Below, piece by piece: positions 8,713 through 17,728 of a DNA stretch of 64,000 nt. Origin of the DNA: Lachnoclostridium sp. (lineage in GTDB: Bacteria; Bacillota; Clostridia; Lachnospirales; Lachnospiraceae); contig JAETRR010000002.1 of assembly GCA_021770065.1 (NCBI GenBank), positions 1 through 64,000 of the forward strand, in the 5' to 3' direction. Every line of letters begins with the position of its first letter. The stretch's first letter is position 1. The position numbers and the translations under genes were made by a program. The notes under the pieces were generated by a model. The model ran no database searches and was not told the origin of the DNA. It was given only the letters and a program-made list of their open reading frames with translations.

Positions 8713-10374
8713 ATGAAGACCATAGATGTAGAAACACTGACAAAGATGTTCCTGGCCGGTGCCAAAAATCTGGAGGCAAAAAAAGAGTGGATCAATGAGC
8801 TGAACGTATTTCCCGTTCCCGACGGAGATACGGGAACCAATATGACGCTAACCATTATGTCAGCCGCCTCTGAGGTAAATAACCTGCCGGTGCGTACCAT
8901 GGAGTCCGTGGCAAAGGCCGTCTCCTCCGGATCCCTGCGCGGGGCAAGAGGCAACTCCGGCGTCATCCTTTCCCAGCTTTTACGCGGCTTTACCAAGGGA
9001 ATCCGCAGTTACGAGACACTGGATGCCGTAATCTTTGCCAACGCCTTTCAGAAGGCGGTGGAGACCGCTTACAAAGCGGTTATGAAGCCTAAGGAGGGCA
9101 CCATTCTTACTGTAGCCAGAGGAGCTGCAGACAAAGCATCCGAGCTTGCACAGTTAGAGGACGATTTGGAGATATTCTTCCGCGAGATCATCAAGGAAGC
9201 GGAGGCCGTCCTCCTGAAGACACCGGAGCTTCTGCCCGTATTAAAGGAAGCGGGCGTCGTGGATTCCGGCGGACAGGGACTTGTAGAGGTCTTAAAGGGT
9301 GCCTATGATGCTTTCCTGGGCAAAGAGGTTGACTATACCTTTGAAGCTCCCAAGGCGGCGCCCGTGAAGATCAGCGCCCAGACCGAGGCAGATATTAAGT
9401 TCGGCTACTGTACCGAATTTATCATTATGCTGAATGAAGAATTCTCATCCGAGACGGAGCAAGAATTCAAGGGATTCCTGGAGTCTATCGGAGATTCCAT
9501 TGTGTGCGTGGCTGACGATGATATCGTGAAAATCCACGTACATACCAATCATCCCGGGCAGGCCATTGAGAAGGCTCTGACCTACGGCTCCCTGTCCCGG
9601 CTGAAGATTGATAATATGCGTGAAGAACACGAGGAAAAACTGATAAAGGATGCTTCCCGGATTGCGGCAGAGCAGGCGGCCGAGGAAGCTGCGAAGAAAG
9701 CGGCGCAGCCCAGAAAAGAGATGGGCTTTATTTCCGTATCCATCGGAGAGGGAATCGGAGAGATCTTCCGGGGGCTTGGCGTGGACTATCTGATTGAGGG
9801 CGGCCAGACCATGAACCCCAGTACCGAAGATATGTTAAATGCCATTGACCAGGTCAATGCGGATCACATTTTCATCCTGCCCAATAACAAGAACATCATC
9901 CTGGCGGCCAACCAGGCCCAGGCCCTGTGCAAAGATAAGGATATTATTGTAGTGCCCACCAAGACGGTGCCGCAGGGAATCACAGCCATGATCAACTACA
10001 TTCCCGATATGTCGCCCAGGGAGAATGAGGAGCGGATGGCAGAGGAGATTCAGAATGTAAAGACCGGACAGGTAACCTACGCCGTCCGGGATACTCATCT
10101 GGATGATAAGGAGATCAAAGAAGGAGACATTATGGGAATCGGGGATCACTCCATCCTGTCCGTAGGAGGTGAGATTGCGGACGTGACCCTTGATATGTTC
10201 CGGGAACTTATTGATGAGGATTCTGAGCTTATCAGCATTTACTATGGAGAGGGTGTCAGCGGGGATGAGGCAGAAAGCCTTGGGGCAAAGCTTGGGGAAG
10301 CTTATCCCGACTGCGATATTGAGGTGCATTTCGGCGGCCAGCCTATTTACTATTATGTAGTATCCGTGGAGTAA
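8713..10374 (+). CDS. DAK-domain protein, fatty acid kinase FakA-like
   Basis: This is a YloV/FakA-family protein. FakA phosphorylates fatty acids delivered by a FakB carrier protein. The N-terminal DhaL-type nucleotide domain shows NVFPVPDGDTGTNM and RGARGNSGVILSQLLRGF. A middle domain and a C-terminal DegV-like/DAK1-related part follow to residue 553, the usual FakA length. An AGGAGG ribosome site lies about 14 bases upstream, a rather long spacing. Its partners here are the Asp23-family gene and recG, which starts 3 bases after its stop. Confidence 0.92.
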   Translation: MKTIDVETLTKMFLAGAKNLEAKKEWINELNVFPVPDGDTGTNMTLTIMSAASEVNNLPVRTMESVAKAVSSGSLRGARGNSGVILSQLLRGFTKGIRSYETLDAVIFANAFQKAVETAYKAVMKPKEGTILTVARGAADKASELAQLEDDLEIFFREIIKEAEAVLLKTPELLPVLKEAGVVDSGGQGLVEVLKGAYDAFLGKEVDYTFEAPKAAPVKISAQTEADIKFGYCTEFIIMLNEEFSSETEQEFKGFLESIGDSIVCVADDDIVKIHVHTNHPGQAIEKALTYGSLSRLKIDNMREEHEEKLIKDASRIAAEQAAEEAAKKAAQPRKEMGFISVSIGEGIGEIFRGLGVDYLIEGGQTMNPSTEDMLNAIDQVNADHIFILPNNKNIILAANQAQALCKDKDIIVVPTKTVPQGITAMINYIPDMSPRENEERMAEEIQNVKTGQVTYAVRDTHLDDKEIKEGDIMGIGDHSILSVGGEIADVTLDMFRELIDEDSELISIYYGEGVSGDEAESLGAKLGEAYPDCDIEVHFGGQPIYYYVVSVE

Positions 10375-10377
10375 TAT

Positions 10378-12429
10378 ATGGATTCACCAATTACAAGTAT
10401 CAAAGGAATTGGAGAAAAAACAGCCACGCTCTTTCACCGTGTGGGAGTTCACACGGTGGGAGAGCTGTTGTCATATTATCCCAGAACTTATGATGTGTAC
10501 GAGAAACCTGTCACCTTCGCGAATCTGAAGACAGAACAGATCCAGGCAGTCACAGGCTTTCTGAAGAAAACACCGTCTGTCACAAAGACAAAGCGCTATG
10601 CCGTAACCACCGTGGTTCTGGAGGAATTCGGGGAGTATCTTCATCTCACCTGGTTCAACATGCCCTTTTTGAAAAACACGCTGATCCCCGGGAATACCTA
10701 TATTTTCCGGGGAAGGGTTCAGAAGAAAAAGGGCCGTCTGGTGATGGAGCAGCCGGAATACTTTACACCGGAGGCTTATGGGGAAAAGCTGAATACCATG
10801 CAGCCCGTTTACGGGCTGACTGCCGGCCTTTCTAACAAAACCGTGGCAAAAGCAGTGAAGCAGGCCCTGGACAGCCGGAATCTGAACCCGGAATATCTAC
10901 CGGAGGAGATCCGTATGGATCAAGAGCTGGCAGAGTACAATTTTGCTCTGAGAACCATTCATTTCCCGGTAAAATGGGAGGATCTGCTTCTGGCCAGAAA
11001 GCGCCTGGTGTTTGATGAATTTTTCCTGTTTATTCTGGCCCTGCGCCAGATGAAGGAGGCGGCAGAAGTCAGATCCAATGAGTGCCCCTGCCGTCCGGTA
11101 AAGGAGACGGAGCAGCTCCTAAAGTCTCTGCCCTATGAACTTACAGGGGCACAGAAAAAGGTCTTCCGGGAGATCCTTAAGGATTTGTCGGGAGAACGCG
11201 TTATGAACCGTCTGATTCAGGGGGATGTAGGCTCCGGGAAGACTGTGGTTGCTCTGCTGGCATTGGTCTGTGTCGTGTACAACGGTTACCAGGGGGCGCT
11301 GATGGCTCCCACGGAAGTCCTGGCCAGACAGCATGGACAGTCCATCCGGGAGATGCTGGAAGCGGCCGGACTTCCCGTTCGTGTCGCAGTTCTCACAGGC
11401 TCCATGACCGCAAAGGAAAAGTGTCTGGCATATGAGCAGATCGAAAGCGGAGCGGCGGGAATTGTTGTGGGCACCCATGCATTAATTCAGAATCAGGTTC
11501 ATTTCCGGCATCTCGGCCTGGTGGTGACGGACGAGCAGCACCGCTTCGGTGTCCGTCAGAGGGAGACACTGGCAGAGAAAGGGGCCTTCCCTCACGTGCT
11601 TGTGATGAGCGCCACGCCCATTCCGAGAACCCTGGCAATTATCTTATACGGCGATCTGGACATTTCCGTATTGGATGAGCTGCCGGCGAACCGGATTCCT
11701 ATCAAAAACTGTGTGGTGGACGAGAGCTACCGGGCCACAGCCTACCGTTTTATGGAAAAGGAGATTGCCGCCGGAAGGCAGGTTTATGTGATCTGCGCCA
11801 TGGTGGAGGACAATCCGGATCTGGAACTGGAAAATGTGGTTGACTATACAAAAAAGCTAAAGGATGCCATGAATCCCTCCATAACCATTGAATACCTTCA
11901 CGGTAAAATGAAAGCAGCGGAAAAAAATGAGATTATGGAACGATTTGCCGCAGGAGAAATACAGGTACTGGTGTCCACCACCGTAGTGGAGGTTGGCGTC
12001 AATGTGCCGAATGCTTCGGTAATGATGGTGGAGAATGCGGAGCGCTTCGGCCTTGCGCAGCTTCATCAGCTCCGGGGCCGGGTGGGCAGGGGAAAGCACC
12101 AGTCCTACTGCATCTTTGTCAGCGGAAATGACAGCCCGGATACGAAGAAGCGGCTGGAGATTCTGAATAAATCCAACGACGGATTTTACATTGCCAGTGA
12201 AGACTTAAAGCTTCGGGGACCCGGAGATCTCTTCGGCATCCGCCAGAGTGGGCTTCTGGAATTCAAAATCGGAGATGTGTTTACGGATGCCGGGATTCTG
12301 AAGGCGGCCAGTGAGGAAGCCGCTAAGCTGCAAAAACGCGATCCCTCTCTTATGATGGAAGAGCATCGGGAACTTAGGAAAAAGCTTGTTTCCTTCCGAA
12401 TGGCAGGAGACAAAAATGTAAGCTTGTGA
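10378..12429 (+). CDS. recG: ATP-dependent DNA helicase RecG
   Basis: RecG reverses stalled replication forks and moves Holliday junctions. The wedge domain is at the N-terminus (about residues 1-200). The helicase motifs include IQGDVGSGKTVVALLA (Walker A), the DEQHRFGVRQ box, MSATPIPRTLA and QLRGRVGRG. The length of 683 aa is standard. It starts just after the FakA-like gene and is probably its operon partner. Confidence 0.97.
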   Translation: MDSPITSIKGIGEKTATLFHRVGVHTVGELLSYYPRTYDVYEKPVTFANLKTEQIQAVTGFLKKTPSVTKTKRYAVTTVVLEEFGEYLHLTWFNMPFLKNTLIPGNTYIFRGRVQKKKGRLVMEQPEYFTPEAYGEKLNTMQPVYGLTAGLSNKTVAKAVKQALDSRNLNPEYLPEEIRMDQELAEYNFALRTIHFPVKWEDLLLARKRLVFDEFFLFILALRQMKEAAEVRSNECPCRPVKETEQLLKSLPYELTGAQKKVFREILKDLSGERVMNRLIQGDVGSGKTVVALLALVCVVYNGYQGALMAPTEVLARQHGQSIREMLEAAGLPVRVAVLTGSMTAKEKCLAYEQIESGAAGIVVGTHALIQNQVHFRHLGLVVTDEQHRFGVRQRETLAEKGAFPHVLVMSATPIPRTLAIILYGDLDISVLDELPANRIPIKNCVVDESYRATAYRFMEKEIAAGRQVYVICAMVEDNPDLELENVVDYTKKLKDAMNPSITIEYLHGKMKAAEKNEIMERFAAGEIQVLVSTTVVEVGVNVPNASVMMVENAERFGLAQLHQLRGRVGRGKHQSYCIFVSGNDSPDTKKRLEILNKSNDGFYIASEDLKLRGPGDLFGIRQSGLLEFKIGDVFTDAGILKAASEEAAKLQKRDPSLMMEEHRELRKKLVSFRMAGDKNVSL

Positions 12430-12479
12430 AATATTTGTGATCAAAATTGACATTTGCCTGTTTTATGATAAACTGGTAT

Positions 12480-12521
12480 AGCGTTCGATAAATAACCGGA
12501 CCGGTTATTTTCGAGACGCTG
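12480..12521 (+). other. Inverted repeat after recG
   Basis: AGCGT and ACGCT close an imperfect hairpin containing AATAACCGG/CCGGTTATT. There is no T run, so it may be a processing site, operator or weak terminator in front of the surface-protein gene. Confidence 0.45.
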
Positions 12522-12608
12522 TACTAATACAGAATTACACAGCAGCGGACGGCATAAAAACAGAGTCTGAAGGACCGGAATTTTTGACAGTCAGAACGGG
12601 AGAACGGC

Positions 12609-15476
12609 ATGAGAGGGAAAGGAAGAAAGAGAAAAAATTTTGCAGGTATACTGCTTATGGCAGCTTTACTGGCTGCCCTGTGGAGCATGCCTTCTTATGC
12701 AGAGCCGGATGAAAAAGAGCTTGATCTCGCAAAGGGCGATATTGTGATTACCAGCGCAGGCTACAGTCAGGGTGAGGGGGAAGAGGTGCCCCACCAGGGA
12801 AGTTATGTTATCACAAGTTCGGGCACGAAGCCCGTTTCCCATACCGTTACCATACAGAGCGATCTGGCGGATGTCACTTTGAAGGATGTGAAGGTGTCCT
12901 CAAAAGAAAGCCCCGTTTCCCTTGGAAGCAGCCTGGATCATGCGATGGTAAGGCTGCGGCTTGACGGTACAAATATCCTTCAGAGCACGGAGGGAGATCA
13001 CGCGGGAATTTATGTGCCGGAGGGAGCGTTTCTTGTATTTGAGGAAAGCGTCGGCTCTCTGTCCGTAACCGGTTCGGGAACCGGAGCCGGAATCGGAGGA
13101 ACTGGCAGGGCTGGGGCTCTGGAGGGAACTTCCCCGGAGAACTGCGGAAGCGTGACCTTCCACGGAGGAATCATTACCGCAACAGGCGGAAGCGGCGGAG
13201 GAAGCGGAATCGGAGGGGCCGTGAAAGGCTCCGGCGGAAATATCGAGATTACCGGAGGTTCCGTAACGGCTTCTGCTTCCACAGGAGGAACCGGTATGGG
13301 AAGCAGCCCTCTTTTGGAGGACAAAGAGACGGCCGGAACCATACATATCATCGGCGGTACGGTAAAGGTCAACGGCAGTCTGGGTGCTTCGGGGGATGTG
13401 CTGACCGGCGCGGAGGAGGCTGCCTCCTGGGTGGAAGCGGATCAGATGAAGGCCAGGATCAGCGGTTTTTCCGGCGTGCTTTTTGAGGGGCGCATGGGGC
13501 AGTTTTACGGAAATAAAAATTACGTCTTAGAGCAGGACAGGGTGATACCGGAAGGAAACACTTTGACGGCAGATGCGGATACGATTCTGGAGATTCGAGA
13601 CGGAGCCTGCCTTACCTTAAACGGAAAACTGGAAAATGAGGGCTCTCTGCGGCTCGCTTCCGAGGACTGCATGAAGCAGGGCAAAGAAGGAAAGCTGAGC
13701 GGCAGAGGAAAGTTTACGGTTCCCGGAATCACGGCGGATATGATTTACGTACCGGAAGATCTGGTGTATGACAGCGAAGAGGCGGAGGATATCACGGAAA
13801 GTGTTCTGGAGCAGATTGAGCTGAGCCGGAAAAGGCGGGGGCACAAAGAGCTGTTCGGCGTGGAATTTTCCGTGATTCCGGACTTTACCGGCTGGGATAC
13901 GAAGGAAATTGACTGGCCCATCCTGGAGCCGGGCGAATATACGGTTACCTATTCCAAGGCAGGGGAAAAGTCTTTAAGCAAGCGTTTTATGGTGTATTCC
14001 CCGGGAGAGGCAGAGCGCACCGGTTTGTCTTCCATTAAGGTATTTCAGAAGCCTTATAAAATGACGTACAGCTATGGGGATCCCTTTGACGACACGGATC
14101 TGATTGTAGCGGGAACTTATGAGGACGGCAGTATCCGCAATGTGACAGATCTCGTTGAGGTAAAATGGGAAACTCTGGAGCCCGGTGTCCATTCCGTGGA
14201 CATTACCTGTGCCAGGGATGAGGAGCTGCAGGAGCTCAGGTGCGTTTTGGACGGAATTACCATTGTGGAAAAAGAGATTGATGTATCGGGCATGTACTGG
14301 GACATTGCCGGGTTTGTTTATGACGGGACGGAAAAGACCATAACCCTGGAAGGCACTCTGCCTGAGGGTGTGATTGCCAGCCGGAAAACCTCCAGCGGAA
14401 CGGAGGCCGGAAGCTATAAGGCAAGCGTATATTTTTCGCTGAGCGGCAGTTTTGATAAGGAGCATTATGTCATTACGGGCCCCAATCCTCTGCAGGCGGA
14501 GTGGAAGATTGAGCCGAAGGAACTGGCCTGGGACACCACAGGACTGTCTGCGGCCGGGCAGGCCGGGGAGAGTTATGACAAAAGTATTTCCCTTTATGGA
14601 AATCTGGCAGTGACGGGAATTCTGTCCCAGGATCAGGAGAGCACGGAAAGTCAGTGGCCGGCCAGCCGCCTGGACGGATTTTACGAGGGAACGGAGGCCG
14701 GAGAACAGGAGATTACGCTTGCGTGGAAGGCGGGACGAGAGCCCTCTTTAGGAGATAATTACTGCCTGCCAAAAGAAATGCCGGTGATTACGGCGGCCAT
14801 TAACGATGTAAAGGCCCTGCCCGATGCAGAGGAGCTTGCCGGAAACGGGCTGAACTGCCGGCAGGAGATGGAGATTGGAATTTCCCATGTGCCGGATCCC
14901 CTTATGGAGCTCCCGAAGCTTAACAGCCCCAGGGGGATCGAGACAAGAATGCGCACGGCCATTACAGAGAAGGATCCGGCAGTGCTGATTACCAATACCA
15001 ATGTTTATGATGTGCGTCTCTTAGTTCAGCAGGAAGATAACAGCTGGAAGAAGGCCGGGCAGGAGATTTTTCCGGAATCGGGCATAACAGTTACGCTTCC
15101 GTATCCCAGCAATACGGATAAAGGCGGCCCCTATGAATTTACGGCGGCCCATATGTTCACGGAGAAAACAGGTTCCCATGAGGCCGGAGATATTGAGTAT
15201 CTTGCGGTGACCCAGACAGCGGAGGGGATTCAGTTAAAGGTGAAGAGCCTGTCGCCCATTTCCATAGGATGGAGGCTGGATGCACAGGGGACTGTGGAGA
15301 ACAAGGACGGAGCTTCCGGTAAATTCAGTACAGATATGATATCTGCGGCAGTCCTGATTGTGATGGCAGTGATTACCATAATTGCAGTGATCGTGATTGT
15401 GCGTCTTGGAATTCTGCCCAGGCTGAAGAAGAAAAAGAAGGCTGCGCCGAAAAAACACATTGATTACAGAGCTTAA
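12609..15476 (+). CDS. Large secreted, membrane-anchored surface protein
   Basis: I do not recognise a named family for this 955-aa protein. It begins with a basic signal peptide ending in SMPSYAEPD. Residues about 100-230 are Gly/Thr-rich with a repeated GGxxTATGGSGGGSGIGG style that suggests a short beta-helix. Later parts look like tandem beta-sandwich domains, including a bacterial Ig-like segment around SYGDPFDDTDLIVAGTYEDGS. One transmembrane helix near residues 910-936 is followed by a lysine-rich cytoplasmic tail. There is no LPXTG motif, so it is anchored by the helix and exposed outside. The ribosome site is GGGAG. A role in adhesion or surface display is inference. Confidence 0.8.
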   Translation: MRGKGRKRKNFAGILLMAALLAALWSMPSYAEPDEKELDLAKGDIVITSAGYSQGEGEEVPHQGSYVITSSGTKPVSHTVTIQSDLADVTLKDVKVSSKESPVSLGSSLDHAMVRLRLDGTNILQSTEGDHAGIYVPEGAFLVFEESVGSLSVTGSGTGAGIGGTGRAGALEGTSPENCGSVTFHGGIITATGGSGGGSGIGGAVKGSGGNIEITGGSVTASASTGGTGMGSSPLLEDKETAGTIHIIGGTVKVNGSLGASGDVLTGAEEAASWVEADQMKARISGFSGVLFEGRMGQFYGNKNYVLEQDRVIPEGNTLTADADTILEIRDGACLTLNGKLENEGSLRLASEDCMKQGKEGKLSGRGKFTVPGITADMIYVPEDLVYDSEEAEDITESVLEQIELSRKRRGHKELFGVEFSVIPDFTGWDTKEIDWPILEPGEYTVTYSKAGEKSLSKRFMVYSPGEAERTGLSSIKVFQKPYKMTYSYGDPFDDTDLIVAGTYEDGSIRNVTDLVEVKWETLEPGVHSVDITCARDEELQELRCVLDGITIVEKEIDVSGMYWDIAGFVYDGTEKTITLEGTLPEGVIASRKTSSGTEAGSYKASVYFSLSGSFDKEHYVITGPNPLQAEWKIEPKELAWDTTGLSAAGQAGESYDKSISLYGNLAVTGILSQDQESTESQWPASRLDGFYEGTEAGEQEITLAWKAGREPSLGDNYCLPKEMPVITAAINDVKALPDAEELAGNGLNCRQEMEIGISHVPDPLMELPKLNSPRGIETRMRTAITEKDPAVLITNTNVYDVRLLVQQEDNSWKKAGQEIFPESGITVTLPYPSNTDKGGPYEFTAAHMFTEKTGSHEAGDIEYLAVTQTAEGIQLKVKSLSPISIGWRLDAQGTVENKDGASGKFSTDMISAAVLIVMAVITIIAVIVIVRLGILPRLKKKKKAAPKKHIDYRA

Positions 15477-15488
15477 CCTGTATGAAAA

Positions 15489-15527
15489 ATGCCGAACCGA
15501 AAACAGATTTATTTTCGGTTCGGCATT
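15489..15527. terminator. Bidirectional terminator, surface protein/SASP
   Basis: A perfect 16-bp stem AATGCCGAACCGAAAA/TTTTCGGTTCGGCATT lies between two convergent genes. The T run is better on the minus strand. Confidence 0.8.
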
Positions 15528-15589
15528 CTCATTGCTCGTTTCTAATCCATTCGTATTCGGATTTTACAGAAAATCAGTTTTACCGTCTG

Positions 15590-15796
15590 TTATTTGCCGG
15601 CCATCTGTCTTTCCTGTGCCTCGATCATTTTTTTGACCATATACCCGCCAACGGATCCGTTCTGCTTGGAAGTCAGGTTTCCGTTGTATCCGTCAGTAAG
15701 AGGTACGCCAAGTTCGCTTGCTACCTCATACTTGAACTTGTCCAGAGCGCCCTTTGCCTCGGGAACGGCTGCGGTGTTAGATGATTTGTTTGCCAT
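15590..15796 (-). CDS. Alpha/beta-type small acid-soluble spore protein
   Basis: This protein coats DNA in dormant spores and protects it from UV and hydrolysis. The 68-aa sequence has the family motifs KFKYEVASELGVPL and the C-terminal half GYNGNLTSKQNGSVGGYMVKKMI. The GPR protease region is in the usual place around EVASELG. The ribosome site is AAGGAGG. It indicates an organism able to form endospores. Expression in the forespore is expected, but I could not assign a sigma-G promoter. Confidence 0.95.
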   Translation of the reverse strand: MANKSSNTAAVPEAKGALDKFKYEVASELGVPLTDGYNGNLTSKQNGSVGGYMVKKMIEAQERQMAGK

Positions 15797-16039
15797 AATA
15801 AACGCCTCCTTACTGCAGACTTTTAATATAACATCTGCGGTTTGTTGTTGTTACCCCGTGAAGTTCTGCCTGTTTTATGCATCCTGTCTTATAGAAGCGC
15901 AGGCGAAGCTGTCACGGTTGTTACGAGAATAGTATGTGAGAATTTTTTTTCAATACACTGGCAGTTGCTTGTTAATCTGATAATTTTTGACAAGTAATTA
16001 TAAAAGCTGAGGAAGGAATCTTGATATAGTATGAGTCAA

Positions 16040-16247
16040 ATACCTCGCAGCAGGCTGTGGGACATCAAACTTGCTGTGGGGTATATCTGCGAGTATGATG
16101 AGTGAAATCCCGGGCATGTGTCTGTTATGGACAGGCTTAAACTTCCGGTATGCCGGGTTCGTTTATGGTTTTAGGCGTGATTTGGAGATAAAAAAGAGTA
16201 TTTTGGGAAGTTCGCATCTTTTTTTACATGATGCGGACTTCCTTTTT
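16040..16247 (+). ncRNA. Structured leader or small RNA upstream of rtcB
   Basis: This untranslated stretch holds three hairpins in order. The first is ATACCTCGCAG with CTGCGAGTAT (16040-16096). The second is CCCGGGCAT with ATGCCGGG (16109-16157). The third is an intrinsic terminator, GGAAGTTCGCATC with GATGCGGACTTCC followed by five T (16206-16247). The terminator stands about 110 bases before the rtcB start. It may therefore be an attenuated leader of rtcB or an independent small RNA. I could not match it to a known class. Confidence 0.55.
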
Positions 16248-16321
16248 CTGTATTATATGGTTGTAACAGGAAAGCATAAGGAAATTACGGAACAGGAATA
16301 GTCCGGTTAAGAAATGTCAGG

Positions 16322-16336
16322 TGCTGCCGCGCAGCA
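16322..16336 (+). promoter_or_regulatory. Short hairpin before rtcB ribosome site
   Basis: TGCTGC-CGC-GCAGCA forms a 6-bp triloop hairpin followed by ATTTTAGATAGGAGG. The same design (GTCGCGCAGCGACTTAGAA then GGAGG) precedes the first PTS gene and the first GH1 gene. It may keep the ribosome site open or protect the mRNA. Confidence 0.55.
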
Positions 16337-16360
16337 ATTTTAGATAGGAGGTGCACATAT

Positions 16361-17593
16361 ATGTTCGTGTTACAAAATGAATCCGGAAATTATCCCTTAA
16401 AGGTATGGCTTAAGAGTGAAAAGGATCTGGAAAACACCTGTATGGAACAGGCCGGTCATTTGATGCAGCTTCCTTTTCTACATAAATGGGTCTGCCTGAT
16501 GCCGGACACCCACGCAGGCATGGGAATGCCAATCGGCGGCGTGATTGCCGCAAAAAATGTGATCATCCCCAATGCGGTAGGTGTAGATATCGGCTGCGGC
16601 ATGGCCTATACAGGAACCGGCATTCCGGTCGGGGTGCTGAAGGAAACCATGACCGAAAACGGGAATCTCATCCAGGGAATGATAGGCGACATCCTGCGGA
16701 ACATCCCGGTCGGCTTTGCCCATCACAAAACGCCCATGCCTTCCTATACAATGGATCAGGCCATGGAGGAACTGTCGAAATACGAGAAGGATAAAGAGCT
16801 TTTGGGACAATTGGAGGCTGGTTATTATCAGATAGGAACTCTGGGGGGAGGGAATCATTTTATTGAGCTCCAGGAGGACGATAAGGGTTTTCTGTCCGTG
16901 ATGATTCACTCCGGAAGCCGCCACTTTGGAAAATCCGTCTGCGACTATTTTCATCAGAAAGCCAGGGCGCTGAACAGCCGCTGGTACAGCCGGGTGCCTG
17001 ACGAATACCGTCTGGCTTTCCTGCCTGTAGATACGGAGGAAGGGCGCGCATATCTGGACTGGATGAACTTATCCATGGCATTTGCCAGAGAAAACAGGGA
17101 AAAAATGATGCTGGCCGTAAAAGCGGTTCTGGAAAAATGGATTGGAAAGCATACGGATCTGACCCTGGAATATAAGGATGAGATCAACTGCCATCACAAT
17201 TACGCGGCTCTGGAAAATCACTATGGTGAAAATGTCTGGGTGCATCGAAAAGGCGCCGTCCGTGCCAGGAACGGAGAGCTTACAGTGATTCCGGGCGCTA
17301 TGGGCTCCTATAGCTATGTGGTAATGGGGCTTGGCAATCCGGAGAGCTTCTGTTCTTCCTCCCACGGAGCAGGAAGAGCCTACTCCCGGAAGGGAGCCAT
17401 GGCAGCCTTTACCTGCGAAGAGGTGATGGTAGACTTAAAAGACCGGGGCGTGATTCTCGGGAAGAAGAGCAAACGGGACGTGGCGGAGGAAAGCCGGTTT
17501 GCCTACAAGGATATTGATGAGGTTATGGCAAATCAGAGCGATCTGGTAACGCCTGTAAAGCGCCTTCGCACCATCGGAGTGGTGAAAGGGTAA
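16361..17593 (+). CDS. rtcB: RNA ligase RtcB
   Basis: RtcB joins RNA with 2',3'-cyclic phosphate or 3'-phosphate to a 5'-OH end using GTP and manganese, and it repairs or splices cut tRNAs and other RNAs. Metal-site motifs are seen in PDTHAGMGMPIGG and GVDIGCGMAY (Cys), GGGNHFIEL and MIHSGSRHFG. The histidine that carries GMP is in SSSHGAGRAYSR. The length of 410 aa matches bacterial RtcB. The ribosome site is AGGAGG. It is preceded by a structured leader and followed by a tRNA-shaped RNA and a slipin gene, which suggests a dedicated RNA-repair operon. Confidence 0.95.
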   Translation: MFVLQNESGNYPLKVWLKSEKDLENTCMEQAGHLMQLPFLHKWVCLMPDTHAGMGMPIGGVIAAKNVIIPNAVGVDIGCGMAYTGTGIPVGVLKETMTENGNLIQGMIGDILRNIPVGFAHHKTPMPSYTMDQAMEELSKYEKDKELLGQLEAGYYQIGTLGGGNHFIELQEDDKGFLSVMIHSGSRHFGKSVCDYFHQKARALNSRWYSRVPDEYRLAFLPVDTEEGRAYLDWMNLSMAFARENREKMMLAVKAVLEKWIGKHTDLTLEYKDEINCHHNYAALENHYGENVWVHRKGAVRARNGELTVIPGAMGSYSYVVMGLGNPESFCSSSHGAGRAYSRKGAMAAFTCEEVMVDLKDRGVILGKKSKRDVAEESRFAYKDIDEVMANQSDLVTPVKRLRTIGVVKG

Positions 17594-17728
17594 GATTATC
17601 TGCCGGTAAAGGCCGGTTTGATATAGAGTGTCCATATCCCGGCACAGACGATGCATGAATTTGTATCCTGCGCTATAAGGCTGCAGGCTTCTGCCTGGGC
17701 GGTGCGGCGGTTTTCTAAGCCGATGGCA

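Noticed and set aside
12609-15476. Sortase-anchored (LPXTG) protein
   Set aside because: No LPXTG-like motif before the C-terminal helix; the lysine-rich tail fits a plain membrane anchor.
15947-16035. Sigma-54 promoter upstream of rtcB
   Set aside because: I looked for a TGGCAC-N5-TTGC pattern, as in enterobacterial rtc operons, and found none with correct spacing.
16071-16301. 76-aa ORF before rtcB
   Set aside because: It runs across the hairpins and terminator of the leader and has no ribosome site or family likeness.
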